Shown here one piece after another: positions 42,991-52,999 of a DNA stretch of 64,000 bases. This stretch comes from Thiorhodococcus sp. Lineage in GTDB: Bacteria > Pseudomonadota > Gammaproteobacteria > Chromatiales > Chromatiaceae. Location: NCBI GenBank assembly GCA_029257385.1, contig JARIBS010000008.1, forward strand, positions 1-64,000, in the 5' to 3' direction. The notes beneath the pieces were generated by a model. It saw nothing but the letters and a program-made list of their open reading frames with translations, ran no database searches and had not been told where the DNA came from. Numbering within the stretch: the first letter of the stretch is position 1; each line of letters starts with the position of its first letter. The position numbers were made by a program, and so were the translations under genes.

Positions 42991-44481
42991 TCAGGTTGCC
43001 CGATCGACAGCAGGCGCTCCGGCGGGGTTCCAGCTCGCGTCTTGGACACCCTTGGGGTTGGTGAACTGCTCGTTGAGTGCTTGGATATAATTCTCGCAGC
43101 TTTGGAGTACTTCATTGAGCTCGGCGCGGGCTCGCGATCCCCAACCGATCGGCCGCCCAAGCAGTACGGTACGCCAGAAGCGAGTGTTGCTCTGAAAGGC
43201 GGTGATGACATTCCCTGGCGCATTACTCCGTGCGACTTGTTTACGCAGCCAGGGCATGACGCTGAGTGCGGCCACACGGCGGATGCCGAAGTGAACCGCC
43301 AGGACCAGGACGATCAGAACACCCTCGAACCCTGCCAGGCCCCAGGGAATGGACTTGATCAGATCAAGCCAGGCGGCCTGATAATTGAACCCCTGCCATT
43401 GGCCGTGCTTGAGGCTCCACGCCATAAAAGCCGCGGCGGCGCTCAGAAAGACCACGCTGTCGGCGAGCAGGGTCCGGCGTCGCCAGCGGCGCAGCGCATC
43501 TTGCAGTAACGGGATGGTGCCCTGACTGAAATCGGTCGCAGTTTTGCGCAAGGCGGCGACGATGCGGTAAGCGCGCTCGATCTCGACCTGCTCAATGCGC
43601 TGATAGATATCGCCGAGATCCTCATCGCGTTTTTTCTCGAAACGCCTGCGTTTGTGCTCGTCCGGGATCTGAATGGCGGCGTCCGGGCTATAGATGGTGT
43701 AAAAGCGCCCGGCGGTCAGTCCCGCCTCGCCGATGGCACGCAGCCAGGCGGCGACGACGTCCTCGGGATTGTCTTCCCCGGCTGCCGAGTCGAGCTGATT
43801 GAGGATGTAGAGAAACTTACCCGAATCGGCCCGAGTGACGGTGTCGCCGACCAGATGTTTGAGCGTGTCGCGCATCGCGCCGGGTTCAGGATGGCGGGCG
43901 TCGAAGAATACCAGCACCAGATCGGACAGATCGATCATGTGATCGGTGATGCGTAGGACTGCCGTGCGCTGGGCATCGGCGTCGAAACCGGGCGAGTCGA
44001 TGAGGATTTTCCCGCGCAGACGCTCGCTGCGACAGGTTTTCAGTTGCAAATAGGCGTCGATGCGACTGCCTTCTCCGCCAGCCACGGCTTCGATGTCGTG
44101 GGACATACGAAAGAACGGAAAGCGCGGGTCGGAGTCCAGCGAGACGCCCGGCAGCGTGTGGTTGACGTCTTCCGGACTGTAGACGATGACGGTGAAGCGA
44201 TCGTCGACGGCCTGATTGCCGGTCCTCTGGAGCTTATGTCCGAGATAGTGGTTGATGAACGTCGATTTGCCGGCCGAGAAGGTGCCGAGAATCGAGATCA
44301 GCGGCCACCAGGGAATCTGATTGGCGAAGGACTGGTTGGACTCCAGCAGCCTCATGCGGTAGGCAATGCGATCGATCGCGCGAAAACTCCGCACCACGCT
44401 CAACAGAACCGGATTCTCTTGCTCCAGATGGGATTCCAGTCCCTGCAATCGGTACTGAAGGGCGTCGGCAGTGGACGTCAT
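42991..44481 (-). CDS. Dynamin-like/EHD-like GTPase with C-terminal TM segments
   Basis: G1 LGTFSAGKSTFINHYLG, G3 LIDSPGFD, G4-like LNQLD; C-terminal hydrophobic helices. Confidence 0.8.
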   Translation of the reverse strand: MTSTADALQYRLQGLESHLEQENPVLLSVVRSFRAIDRIAYRMRLLESNQSFANQIPWWPLISILGTFSAGKSTFINHYLGHKLQRTGNQAVDDRFTVIVYSPEDVNHTLPGVSLDSDPRFPFFRMSHDIEAVAGGEGSRIDAYLQLKTCRSERLRGKILIDSPGFDADAQRTAVLRITDHMIDLSDLVLVFFDARHPEPGAMRDTLKHLVGDTVTRADSGKFLYILNQLDSAAGEDNPEDVVAAWLRAIGEAGLTAGRFYTIYSPDAAIQIPDEHKRRRFEKKRDEDLGDIYQRIEQVEIERAYRIVAALRKTATDFSQGTIPLLQDALRRWRRRTLLADSVVFLSAAAAFMAWSLKHGQWQGFNYQAAWLDLIKSIPWGLAGFEGVLIVLVLAVHFGIRRVAALSVMPWLRKQVARSNAPGNVITAFQSNTRFWRTVLLGRPIGWGSRARAELNEVLQSCENYIQALNEQFTNPKGVQDASWNPAGAPAVDRAT

Positions 44482-44508
44482 TTGATCAAACTCCTAAAGG
44501 TTTTTCTT

Positions 44509-44534
44509 GGAAGTCCGCCGGGGAAGTCCGCCGG
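44509..44534. repeat. 13-bp tandem duplication GGAAGTCCGCCGG x2
   Basis: Perfect duplication in the leader of the dynamin-like gene. Confidence 0.9.
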
Positions 44535-45070
44535 GTACGCTGACGCAGCGTCGCTGACGGACTCAGTGGGTATTTGATTGATGGGCGGGACGCCCGCACA
44601 CCTAGTGATGTTACACCGATCGCTTTGAGGAACGGTAGCCGCTTGATCTTGTCCGCACAGTTTTTTCACCTCTGAAGCGATGCTCGGTGCATACCGTCCG
44701 CGCACGCGGGCACTGTTGCGGACTCGAGCGTTAAGCGACCCGGCTTGAATGTCTGGCTGTGCTGAATGCATACTGCGCAACTGCGCTGTGGAGCTTGTTC
44801 GATGTGTTCAACCATCTTGTGTGTGCATTATTGGCCTGAGGTTTCCAAGTGACGGGCCGCCTCCTCCCCCATATATCAATAATGAGGACTGGCACGATCC
44901 TCGGATCGAGCATTACCGGAGCCGACAGGTCATCAATGCCAAAAACCGATAATCGCGCGCTTGATCGCCGAAGGCTCTCGAGTGCGCACCTGTTCTCGCG
45001 ACAGTTGGTATGCAATTGAAAAGCCTGCGCTGATTTGCGGCGGCCGCACTGCCTCGTGGCCGCTATTCTG

Positions 45071-45106
45071 CCCCGCCCTGAACAGCGGGGTTTCTCGCGG
45101 AGAAAC
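45071..45106 (+). promoter_or_regulatory. Tandem hairpins in the RND operon leader; the second covers the Shine-Dalgarno
   Basis: CCCCG-N10-CGGGG followed by GTTTCTC-GCG-GAGAAAC; SD GGAG (45099-45102) lies 6 nt before ATG 45109. Confidence 0.6.
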
Positions 45107-45108
45107 TG

Positions 45109-46251
45109 ATGAAAAACGTGCCTGCTATGTGCATGCTCGTTCTAGCCGTTGCTGGGACTCCCGGTTTGGTCGTCGCTGATGCTGGAGAGACATTCGTGGT
45201 TCAGCAAGCGCAAGGCGCACCGACGGTGTCTCTTGGCGGCACGGTGGTGCCTTATAAGGAAGTCACCCTGGCAGCACAGCTCCCCGGTCGCATTACCTAT
45301 CTGTCCGGCCGGGAAGGCGACGGATTCGATGAGGACACGCTACTGGTCGCCATCGGCGATGAGGAACTGCTCGCCAAGCGCCGCGCGCTGATGGCCCAGA
45401 TGGCCAGTGCCGATGCGCAGCTTCGCAACGCTGGCGTACAGTACACGCGCGAGCTCTATTCGCCGCAATCGCGCAGTGCGCTTGGCGGTATGGGATTGCC
45501 CAATCTCTTCGATCAGATGTTCACGCGTCCGGTGGAGAGTTTCGTCGGGGAGCGTGATCGCGGCGCCGAGCGCTCGGCCGACGTCTTCGCCTCAGGGATA
45601 CAGATTCAGGAGGCGCAAAACATCATGATGGGGCTGCAGGCCGAATTGCAGGGCTTGGACACGAGGATCCGCGACGCACGCAGCATCGCTCCATTCAGGG
45701 GCGTCATCATCAAGAAATTTGTCGAGGTCGGTGACACGGTTCAGCCCGGTCAGCCGTTGCTGAACTTTGCCGATGTCGAATATCTTCAGATCGAGGTCGA
45801 CGTGCCCGCGCGGCTGCGCCCAGGACTGCGCGAGGGTGAGATGCTGCAAGCAGAGATCGATCCATCCAACCGGCGCATCCCGGTGCGGGTCGCGCAGATC
45901 TTTCCCATGGCCGATCCGCAGCGCCACACCGTCAAAATCAAGTTCGATATCCCGCAAGGCGTCTCCGAACCCGGGATGTACGCCAAGGTGCTGGTCAACG
46001 ACTTAACTGCGCCGGCGCGCTCCAGCCCGGTCATTCCAGGTAGCGCCGTGCGCTACAATGGCAGTCTTCCCGGGGTGTACGTTGTGACCGAGAACGGCCA
46101 GCTGCAACTGCGCCTGATTCGGGTCGGAGAGGTACTCAACGGCGATTTTATCAGCGTCTTGAGTGGACTCAGGGTGGGTGAACGCGTACTCGCAAACCCT
46201 GATTCTCGCGTCACCGCCGGTTGGGCGAAGGATGCCTCGCAAGCGCATTGA
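45109..46251 (+). CDS. RND efflux periplasmic adaptor (HlyD/AcrA family)
   Basis: Signal peptide; GGTVVPYKEVTLAAQLPGRITYLSGREGDGFDEDTLLVAI; APFRGVIIKKFVEVGDTVQPGQPLLNFADVE. Confidence 0.93.
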   Translation: MKNVPAMCMLVLAVAGTPGLVVADAGETFVVQQAQGAPTVSLGGTVVPYKEVTLAAQLPGRITYLSGREGDGFDEDTLLVAIGDEELLAKRRALMAQMASADAQLRNAGVQYTRELYSPQSRSALGGMGLPNLFDQMFTRPVESFVGERDRGAERSADVFASGIQIQEAQNIMMGLQAELQGLDTRIRDARSIAPFRGVIIKKFVEVGDTVQPGQPLLNFADVEYLQIEVDVPARLRPGLREGEMLQAEIDPSNRRIPVRVAQIFPMADPQRHTVKIKFDIPQGVSEPGMYAKVLVNDLTAPARSSPVIPGSAVRYNGSLPGVYVVTENGQLQLRLIRVGEVLNGDFISVLSGLRVGERVLANPDSRVTAGWAKDASQAH

Positions 46252-46302
46252 CGCGCACGGCAACCGCTTGCGGCACGCTGAAGAAGGCCCGGAACATCTG
46301 GA

Positions 46303-49300
46303 TTGGATATGAGTCAAGACCCCGCCGCTCACGCTGAACACGACAAGTCGACCGTATTGAACGAAGCCGATTTAGGCATCGCCGGTCGTACCGCGCGCTT
46401 TTTCATTCGCTCGCCACTCTCGCCGCTGTTTTATTTCGCGATGCTGGTGATGGGCGTGCTCGGCCTGCTCATGACGCCGCGTCAGGAAGACCCGCAGATC
46501 TCGGTGCCGATGATCGACATCACGGTGCAGTATCCCGGAGCATCCTCGCAGCAGGTCGCCAATCTTGCTGTGCAGCCGCTTGAGCGGCTCATGAGCGAGA
46601 TCCCGGGAATCAAGCACGTTTACTCCGCCTCGCAGCGCGGAGAGGGCCTGGTGGTCATTGAGTTTGATGTCGGCGAGGACATGGGCCCTTCGCTCGTCAA
46701 GGTCAATGACAAGCTGGCCTCCAACATGGACAAGATCCCGCCCGGGGTCCTGCCGCCGATGGTCAAGAGCAAAGGCGTCGACGATGTTCCGATCGTGACG
46801 CTGACGCTCTGGTCGAAGGATCTCGACGACGATGGCGTCCCAGATGTCGACGATGCTCAATTGCGCCTGCTCGCTCAAGACGTGCTGCAGTCGCTCAAAC
46901 AGGTCAAGAACACCGGCAACGCCTTCATCGTTGGCGGGCGCCGCGAGCAGTTGACCATCGACGTTTCGCCTGGGCGTCTTTCAGGCTATCGCATCAGCCT
47001 TGATCAGGTCGCGCAGACCCTCGAAAGCGCCAATGCTGAGCAAACCGCCGGCGGGGTCGAAGTGAGCGGCGCGCGCTTCTCGGTCACCACGGGCGCTTTT
47101 CTGACCGGTGCTGAGGACATCAGCCGGTTGGTCGTCGGCTCCTACAACGACGTGCCTGTTTATCTGCACGATGTGGCCCGGATCTCGCTCGGTCCCGAGG
47201 CGGACGCCTCTCAGCTCGTCAGCTACTACACCGGGCCAGCAGCAGACGGTGAAGAGCGCGCCGATGGCCAGCCCGCGGTCACCATCGCAATCGCCAAGAA
47301 AGAACTCACCAACGGCGTGACGGTAGCGCGCGCGATTATCGATCAGGTCGAGTCGCTCAAAGGCTCGCGCATCCCCGAGAACGTCGCAGTCAGCGTGACA
47401 CGCAACTACGGCGAGACAGCAGATGCCAAGGTCAATGAGCTGATCTTCAAGCTCATCGTGGCGACCTCCTTCGTCTTTCTGCTGATGCTAGTGGCCTTCC
47501 GGGCGTTGCGACCGGCGATCGTGGTGATCCTGGTCATTCCGGTGGTGCTGTTCATGACCGTCTTTGCCGCCTGGATCTGGGGCATGACGATCGACCGCGT
47601 GAGTCTCTTCGCGCTCATTTTTTCGATCGGCATCTTGGTCGATGATGCCATCGTCGTGGTCGAGAACATCTATCGACGCTGGCTCGAGCATGGCGACACC
47701 GATGACGACACGGCTATCGATGCCGTGCGTGAGGTGGGCAATCCAACGATTCTGGCGACCTTCACGGTCATCGCGGCACTGCTGCCGATGGGCTTTGTCA
47801 GCGGCATGATGGGACCCTACATGGCGCCGATTCCGAAACTCGGCTCGGTGGCGATGTTCATCTCTCTGTTTGCGGCCTTCGTCTTTACGCCTTATCTGGT
47901 GGTTTCCCGGCTGCTGCGCCCCTCAATGAGCTATCTGAAGGCGGCAGAGAAACGCGAGCACAAGGGCGCCGAGCGTTTGGAGCGTTTCTTCAGACGTATT
48001 CTCACGCCGTTGATGGAGAACCCAGGCAAACGTCTGCGATTCCGTCTGGTGCTCTGGGGAGTCTTCCTGTTCGCCTGCTCGTTTTTCTATTTCAATTGGG
48101 TGGCGGTCAAGATGATGCCACTCGACAACAAGCCGGAATTCTCGATTGTCCTGGATATGCCGGAGGGAACCGCGCTGCCGGTGACGGCTAACCTGGCGCA
48201 CCGCATGGCCGAGCAACTCGAGTCGATCGAGGAAGTGATCGCCATTCAGCTCTATGTCGGCACGGCACGGCCATTTGATTTTAACGGCATGGTCCGACAT
48301 TACTATCTGCGCTCCGAGCCATGGCAGGCAGAACTCCAGGTGCAGCTTCAGAACAAAACCGAGCGCGCGCGCAGCAGCCACGAGATCGCCGTCGAGGCCC
48401 GCGAGCTACTGCGCGCGGTCAATGCCGACTCGGGCGCACGGTTTGCCGTAGTCGAGATGCCGCCGGGTCCGCCGGTTCTGCAGTCGGTCGTCGCGGAAAT
48501 CTACGGACCGAGTCCGGATACGCGACGCCAATTCGCGCGCGAACTGACCGAACTCTTCGAGGAAGTCGAAAGCACCCGTGACGTCGATAATTATCTCCGC
48601 GACCCTTACGATTATTGGCGATTCAACGTCGATACCGAGAAGGCCGTGCGGCGCGGCATCTCGGTCGACACCATCAACCGCAATCTGTCGATGGCGCTAG
48701 GCGGCGCCTCGATGGGCGACATCAAGCAGCAAAGCGGACGCCAGAGCGGGCATGAGCCCATCCAAATCAAGCTTCAGGTGCCACTCGCCGAGCGCTCTCA
48801 GATCCAGCGTCTGGGCGATCTGCCGATTCAATCGACCGAAGGCTATACGGTACCTCTGAGTGAACTCGGCGCCTTCCAGCGCACCCCGGAAGAGAGCATT
48901 ATCTACCACAAGGATCTGCGCCCGGTGGAGTTTGTGGTCGCAGATGTCGGTGGGCGCTTGGCGGCGCCGGTGTATGCGATGTTCCAGATCCAGGATCTGA
49001 TCGCCGAACGAGACTATGTCGCGCCCGACGGCTCTCGGCCCGCCCAAGGCGGCGGATTCGGCGATGCGTTCCACTGGTTGGGACCACCGCCAAACGACAA
49101 CCGCATCGCCTGGAAGTGGGGCGGGGAATGGACGGTGACCTACGAGACCTTCCGCGACATGGGCGCGGCCTTCATGGTCGCGTTGTTGCTCATCTATATT
49201 CTGGTGGTCTGGGAGTTCGGCAACTTCCGTATCCCCTTAGTGATCATGGCGCCGATTCCACTGACCTTGCTCGGCATCATTCCGGCGCATGCCTTGATAT

Positions 49301-50154
49301 TTGCGTTTGGCACGGGCGGGGAGTTTACCGCGACCTCGATGATCGGCTGGATCGCGCTAGCGGGCATCATTGTGCGCAACTCGATTCTGCTGGTCGATTT
49401 CGCGGTCCATGAGATCCAAAAGGGTGTGCCGGTCGACGAGGCGATGATTCGCGCCTGCAAGATCAGAAGCCGCCCAATCCTCATCACCGCGCTGGCGCTG
49501 GTGGCTGGATCGAGCGTGATCATTACCGATCCGATCTTCCAGGGCATGGCCATTTCGTTATTGTCCGGCGGGCTGGTCTCGACCATGCTCACGTTGATCG
49601 TCATTCCGCTCGGCTGTGTTGCGGCCAAGGAGGATATGTGCAAGATCGCAGCAGCCAACATGCCGGGGGGCGATCTGGCGTGCAAGCTGCAGAGCGAGTC
49701 AGCTACGGCATCAAAGCCAAAGCGCACCGGGCGACTCTATCGCGCCGGGGGTATGCTGGTTGAGTTTTTCGTGCTGCTGCTTTACGCCGTGCGTGGGATC
49801 TTCCTGCTGTTGTTCCAGGCGCTCAAAAGTCTGCGCAAAACACCCAAGCCAACGACGCCCGTGCGTCGTTCAACCACTGAGCCAGTGCCGCCTGCCAGCC
49901 CCGAGCCTACAGTCGCTGAGCAGGCGGCGCGGGCGCCGGTTAAAAAACCACCCGTCAAAAAGCCCGTCAAGAAGAAAGCCGCGCCCAAGCCCGCATCCAC
50001 TGCGTCGGCAGCGACGGACAAGCCCAAGTCCACGCGCCGCACTAAGCCTCCAACAGCGACTCAGAGCGCACAGCCAGCACCCAAGAAAGCGGGGCGCAGA
50101 GGGATTCGGCTGAAGGTCGACGATAAGCCCGATACCGATCCGGACGCATCGTGA
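46303..50154 (+). CDS. RND efflux permease (AcrB family) with long C-terminal extension
   Basis: MTPRQEDPQISVPMIDITVQYPGAS...; LIFSIGILVDDAIVVVENIYRRW; extension from about 49640 with an extra hydrophobic segment and a Lys/Pro/Ala-rich tail. Confidence 0.95.
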   Translation: MDMSQDPAAHAEHDKSTVLNEADLGIAGRTARFFIRSPLSPLFYFAMLVMGVLGLLMTPRQEDPQISVPMIDITVQYPGASSQQVANLAVQPLERLMSEIPGIKHVYSASQRGEGLVVIEFDVGEDMGPSLVKVNDKLASNMDKIPPGVLPPMVKSKGVDDVPIVTLTLWSKDLDDDGVPDVDDAQLRLLAQDVLQSLKQVKNTGNAFIVGGRREQLTIDVSPGRLSGYRISLDQVAQTLESANAEQTAGGVEVSGARFSVTTGAFLTGAEDISRLVVGSYNDVPVYLHDVARISLGPEADASQLVSYYTGPAADGEERADGQPAVTIAIAKKELTNGVTVARAIIDQVESLKGSRIPENVAVSVTRNYGETADAKVNELIFKLIVATSFVFLLMLVAFRALRPAIVVILVIPVVLFMTVFAAWIWGMTIDRVSLFALIFSIGILVDDAIVVVENIYRRWLEHGDTDDDTAIDAVREVGNPTILATFTVIAALLPMGFVSGMMGPYMAPIPKLGSVAMFISLFAAFVFTPYLVVSRLLRPSMSYLKAAEKREHKGAERLERFFRRILTPLMENPGKRLRFRLVLWGVFLFACSFFYFNWVAVKMMPLDNKPEFSIVLDMPEGTALPVTANLAHRMAEQLESIEEVIAIQLYVGTARPFDFNGMVRHYYLRSEPWQAELQVQLQNKTERARSSHEIAVEARELLRAVNADSGARFAVVEMPPGPPVLQSVVAEIYGPSPDTRRQFARELTELFEEVESTRDVDNYLRDPYDYWRFNVDTEKAVRRGISVDTINRNLSMALGGASMGDIKQQSGRQSGHEPIQIKLQVPLAERSQIQRLGDLPIQSTEGYTVPLSELGAFQRTPEESIIYHKDLRPVEFVVADVGGRLAAPVYAMFQIQDLIAERDYVAPDGSRPAQGGGFGDAFHWLGPPPNDNRIAWKWGGEWTVTYETFRDMGAAFMVALLLIYILVVWEFGNFRIPLVIMAPIPLTLLGIIPAHALIFAFGTGGEFTATSMIGWIALAGIIVRNSILLVDFAVHEIQKGVPVDEAMIRACKIRSRPILITALALVAGSSVIITDPIFQGMAISLLSGGLVSTMLTLIVIPLGCVAAKEDMCKIAAANMPGGDLACKLQSESATASKPKRTGRLYRAGGMLVEFFVLLLYAVRGIFLLLFQALKSLRKTPKPTTPVRRSTTEPVPPASPEPTVAEQAARAPVKKPPVKKPVKKKAAPKPASTASAATDKPKSTRRTKPPTATQSAQPAPKKAGRRGIRLKVDDKPDTDPDAS

Positions 50155-50744
50155 GTCCCCGGATGGAATCGGCAATGACTGTTGCGCCAGCGCACTTCAT
50201 ACAGTGGTTATGGATCGTTGTCGGCATCTTGTGCGCAGCTGAGCTGCTGGCGCAGTCGGATACTGAAGCCGTCTGGAATCGGCCTGGCTACGGCGATCCG
50301 TACCGGGCCTGGCCGGGCGGCGGCGGGGCGCAATCGCAGTCTCCATATGCCGCGGGCTATCAAGATGGCGCGCCTCAACAGCCTGACTGGATGCGCCAGA
50401 CGCCGCAGGAGGCGTGGCGCCCTGATGCCCGCGACGTGGAGGACTCCCGGACACGGTTCCAATTCGATCAGCCCTCGCAGGGGGGTGATCCCGACATGGC
50501 TAGACCCGCAGAGCGCGCTTATCGATTCAGAGGAGATTCGCCCTCAAGCTCGGGTTTTCAGGGGGAGCGTCCTTCAGAATACGGTGGAGGCTATCGCTTC
50601 CGTCCGCTAGAGCGCCCGGGGTCTTCGGCACCGGCGCCGCGTTGGCATGCTTGGGAGACGAAGCCTGAACACACACCGCCGCCCGACTTATTCGATACGA
50701 TGTCACCGGATACCCGCTCGCGGCGTGATTGGCCAATGCGATAG
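50151..50744 (+). CDS. Secreted Pro/Gly/Arg-rich low-complexity hypothetical protein
   Basis: Signal-like IQWLWIVVGILCAAELLA then GYGDPYRAWPGGGGAQSQSPYAAGYQDG...; start overlaps the RND permease stop. Confidence 0.6.
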   Translation: MSPRMESAMTVAPAHFIQWLWIVVGILCAAELLAQSDTEAVWNRPGYGDPYRAWPGGGGAQSQSPYAAGYQDGAPQQPDWMRQTPQEAWRPDARDVEDSRTRFQFDQPSQGGDPDMARPAERAYRFRGDSPSSSGFQGERPSEYGGGYRFRPLERPGSSAPAPRWHAWETKPEHTPPPDLFDTMSPDTRSRRDWPMR

Positions 50745-50876
50745 ACGCGACTCGCGATTGTCGGAAGGAAAGATTGGGGAACAACTGAATAAATGTCCAA
50801 CGATGCGTTGGTGCCAGATTAAAATTAGCATTGGATCGAATCAAGCAATCATCGACCAGAATAGGGGGTTGACATC

Positions 50877-51641
50877 ATGAGCATCAAAAATAGGCTACGG
50901 CTTATCGTAATCCTCGGCGCTGCCTGCATGGTTTCGGCTCATGCCGATGCCGAGATTGCGGGCGTGGAGTTCTCGGCGGACATGGTCAGCCGAGGGCCAG
51001 ATGGCCAGGCGACGACCGGCAAAATGTATGTCGGCGATACCCGGATGCGTGTCGAGATGTCACGGCAAGGGCGCAATATCGTGCGCATCAGCGACCAGGG
51101 CCGCCATATGGAATGGATGCTGTTCCCCGAACAGCAGAACTACATGGAACGTGCCATCCCTGCGGGCGCACAATCGGCCCCTTCGGCTGAGGCCAATCCC
51201 TGCGCGGGCGTGGAGGGCCTGACCTGCCGCAAAGTCGGCGAGGAGAACATCGGTGGGCGTGCTGCGATCAAGTGGGAGATGAGCGCCGTGCATGATGGCC
51301 AGACAGCGACCGGCGTGCAATGGATCGATGCCGAGCGCGCCCTGCCTTTGAAGTATCAGATGCCCAACGGCCAAACCATGGAGCTTGCGATGCTCGGACA
51401 AGAGCAGATCAACGGGCGGACCGTAGAGAAGTGGCAGATGACGACCGCCGTGCCTGATCAACAGCCGATCCAGACATTCCAGTGGTATGATCCACAGCTC
51501 AAGCTATCGGTGCGCGAGGAGTTTCCCGGCGGTCTCGTGCGCGAACTCGACAATATCGAGATCGGTAAGCAGCCCGATTCACTGTTTGAGGTGCCGGCGG
51601 AATATTCCAAGCTGGACACGCCGCCTGCTGCGCAACAATGA
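50877..51641 (+). CDS. Secreted DUF4412-like protein
   Basis: Signal peptide; VEFSADMVSRGPDGQATTGKMYVGDTRMRVEMSRQGRNIVRISDQGRHMEWMLFPEQQNYME. Confidence 0.7.
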   Translation: MSIKNRLRLIVILGAACMVSAHADAEIAGVEFSADMVSRGPDGQATTGKMYVGDTRMRVEMSRQGRNIVRISDQGRHMEWMLFPEQQNYMERAIPAGAQSAPSAEANPCAGVEGLTCRKVGEENIGGRAAIKWEMSAVHDGQTATGVQWIDAERALPLKYQMPNGQTMELAMLGQEQINGRTVEKWQMTTAVPDQQPIQTFQWYDPQLKLSVREEFPGGLVRELDNIEIGKQPDSLFEVPAEYSKLDTPPAAQQ

Positions 51642-52270
51642 TTACGGTCATCGGCAGTCTCAAAGGCGGCTCTGGTAAGAGTACGCTGACCTTTAATCTT
51701 GCGGTTTGGCTCGCGATGGCTGAGGTCAAAGTATTGCTGGTGGACGCTGATCCGCAAGCGACTTTAACCGATGTCATCGAAGTCAGAAAAGAGGAGGGCT
51801 TCAAGCCCGTGCTCGTCGCGAGAGACAAGGGCGCGCTGGAGCAAGATGCGTTCGATGCGGCCGATGAGACGCTGATTGATGTCAGCGCTTCAGACATGGA
51901 CAGCCTGCGCTACGCCATCTCGCGCTGTGATCGGGTGATCGTTCCGGTTCCGCCATCGCAGGCCGATATCTGGTCGACTCAGCGTTTCATCAAGATGATC
52001 TCGACGATCGAGCGCGCTTCGCCGCCTGAGATCATCGGATTTATCAATCGTGGCGATACCCATCCCGCGGTCCAGGAGACCCATGAGGCTGCGGCTGCCT
52101 TGGTCTCGCTTCCGGAGCTGCGGTTCATCAAGCCGCGCCTCGCCCAACGCACCGTGTTTCGGCGTTCTTTCAGCGAAGGACTCGCGGTCTTTGAACTCGA
52201 GCCACGGAGTAAAGCAGCGCGTGAGTTCTTGTCGCTGGCGGCCGTACTTTATCCCAACCTGATCGGCTGA
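51638..52270 (+). CDS. ParA/MinD-type P-loop ATPase, no ParB adjacent
   Basis: SLKGGSGKSTLTFNLAVWLA, VLLVDADPQATLTDVIEVRKE; ATG overlaps the upstream stop (ATGA). Confidence 0.9.
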   Translation: MITVIGSLKGGSGKSTLTFNLAVWLAMAEVKVLLVDADPQATLTDVIEVRKEEGFKPVLVARDKGALEQDAFDAADETLIDVSASDMDSLRYAISRCDRVIVPVPPSQADIWSTQRFIKMISTIERASPPEIIGFINRGDTHPAVQETHEAAAALVSLPELRFIKPRLAQRTVFRRSFSEGLAVFELEPRSKAAREFLSLAAVLYPNLIG

Positions 52271-52439
52271 GTGGGCGCTCCCGCCGTCTCGCTCACCAGC
52301 GATCGCAAGCGCTTACACCGTCATTTCGATTAATGTACGTGCTTGTTTTGTCTCGCCTTTCTGCTAATCTTTCTTACAGCATCAGTCACTTGGTCATTTC
52401 GTCCAGATAGGCTGACTATCGATTCCCAACCAGTAGCAC

Positions 52440-52982
52440 GTGGATACGATTATGGTGGACACAAATAACCCAACTGATGCGAACATAGGAGAAAGCTCTC
52501 AGGATGCTGAATCCCTGAATACCGCAGCACCCAACACGCAGGTCAACACCTATGCGATCGATCGCCTTTCTCACGCCTTCGAGACCAGCGCCAAGCGTTG
52601 GGAGCTGATTGTTTATCCTTCGCTCTTCGCCTTCATCATTCTCGCCGCGTATGGGTTTTATCTCGTGTTCAGTCTCGCCAAAGACGTGCACTATCTCTCC
52701 ATCAGCGTCGACACGAATATGACCTTGCTCGCCAGCAATCTGCAGTCAATCTCGGAAAACATGTCGCAGATCAGCGGAAACATGCGCACCATGGCGGTGG
52801 GGGTCGACACCATGGCGCGGGATGTTGGCGCCTTAGAACCAATGCTTGTGAGCATGCAGGATATGGACCGCTCCATGCAAATCATGACCTTGTCGACATC
52901 ATCGATGCATCGAGACATGGCAGTGATGAACCAGAGCATCAGCCGTCCGATGCAGTTCATGAATGGATTTATGCCCTGGTAG
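52440..52982 (+). CDS. Membrane-anchored coiled-coil hypothetical protein
   Basis: One TM (LIVYPSLFAFIILAAYGFYLVFSLA), then regular Met/Ser-rich helical repeats. Confidence 0.6.
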   Translation: MDTIMVDTNNPTDANIGESSQDAESLNTAAPNTQVNTYAIDRLSHAFETSAKRWELIVYPSLFAFIILAAYGFYLVFSLAKDVHYLSISVDTNMTLLASNLQSISENMSQISGNMRTMAVGVDTMARDVGALEPMLVSMQDMDRSMQIMTLSTSSMHRDMAVMNQSISRPMQFMNGFMPW

Positions 52983-52999
52983 GGCGCGCGAATCTCATC

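Noticed and set aside
44509-44560. Tandem repeat and small palindrome before the dynamin-like gene as a CRISPR or regulatory array
   Set aside because: Only two 13-bp copies and no spacer structure; kept only as a simple repeat.
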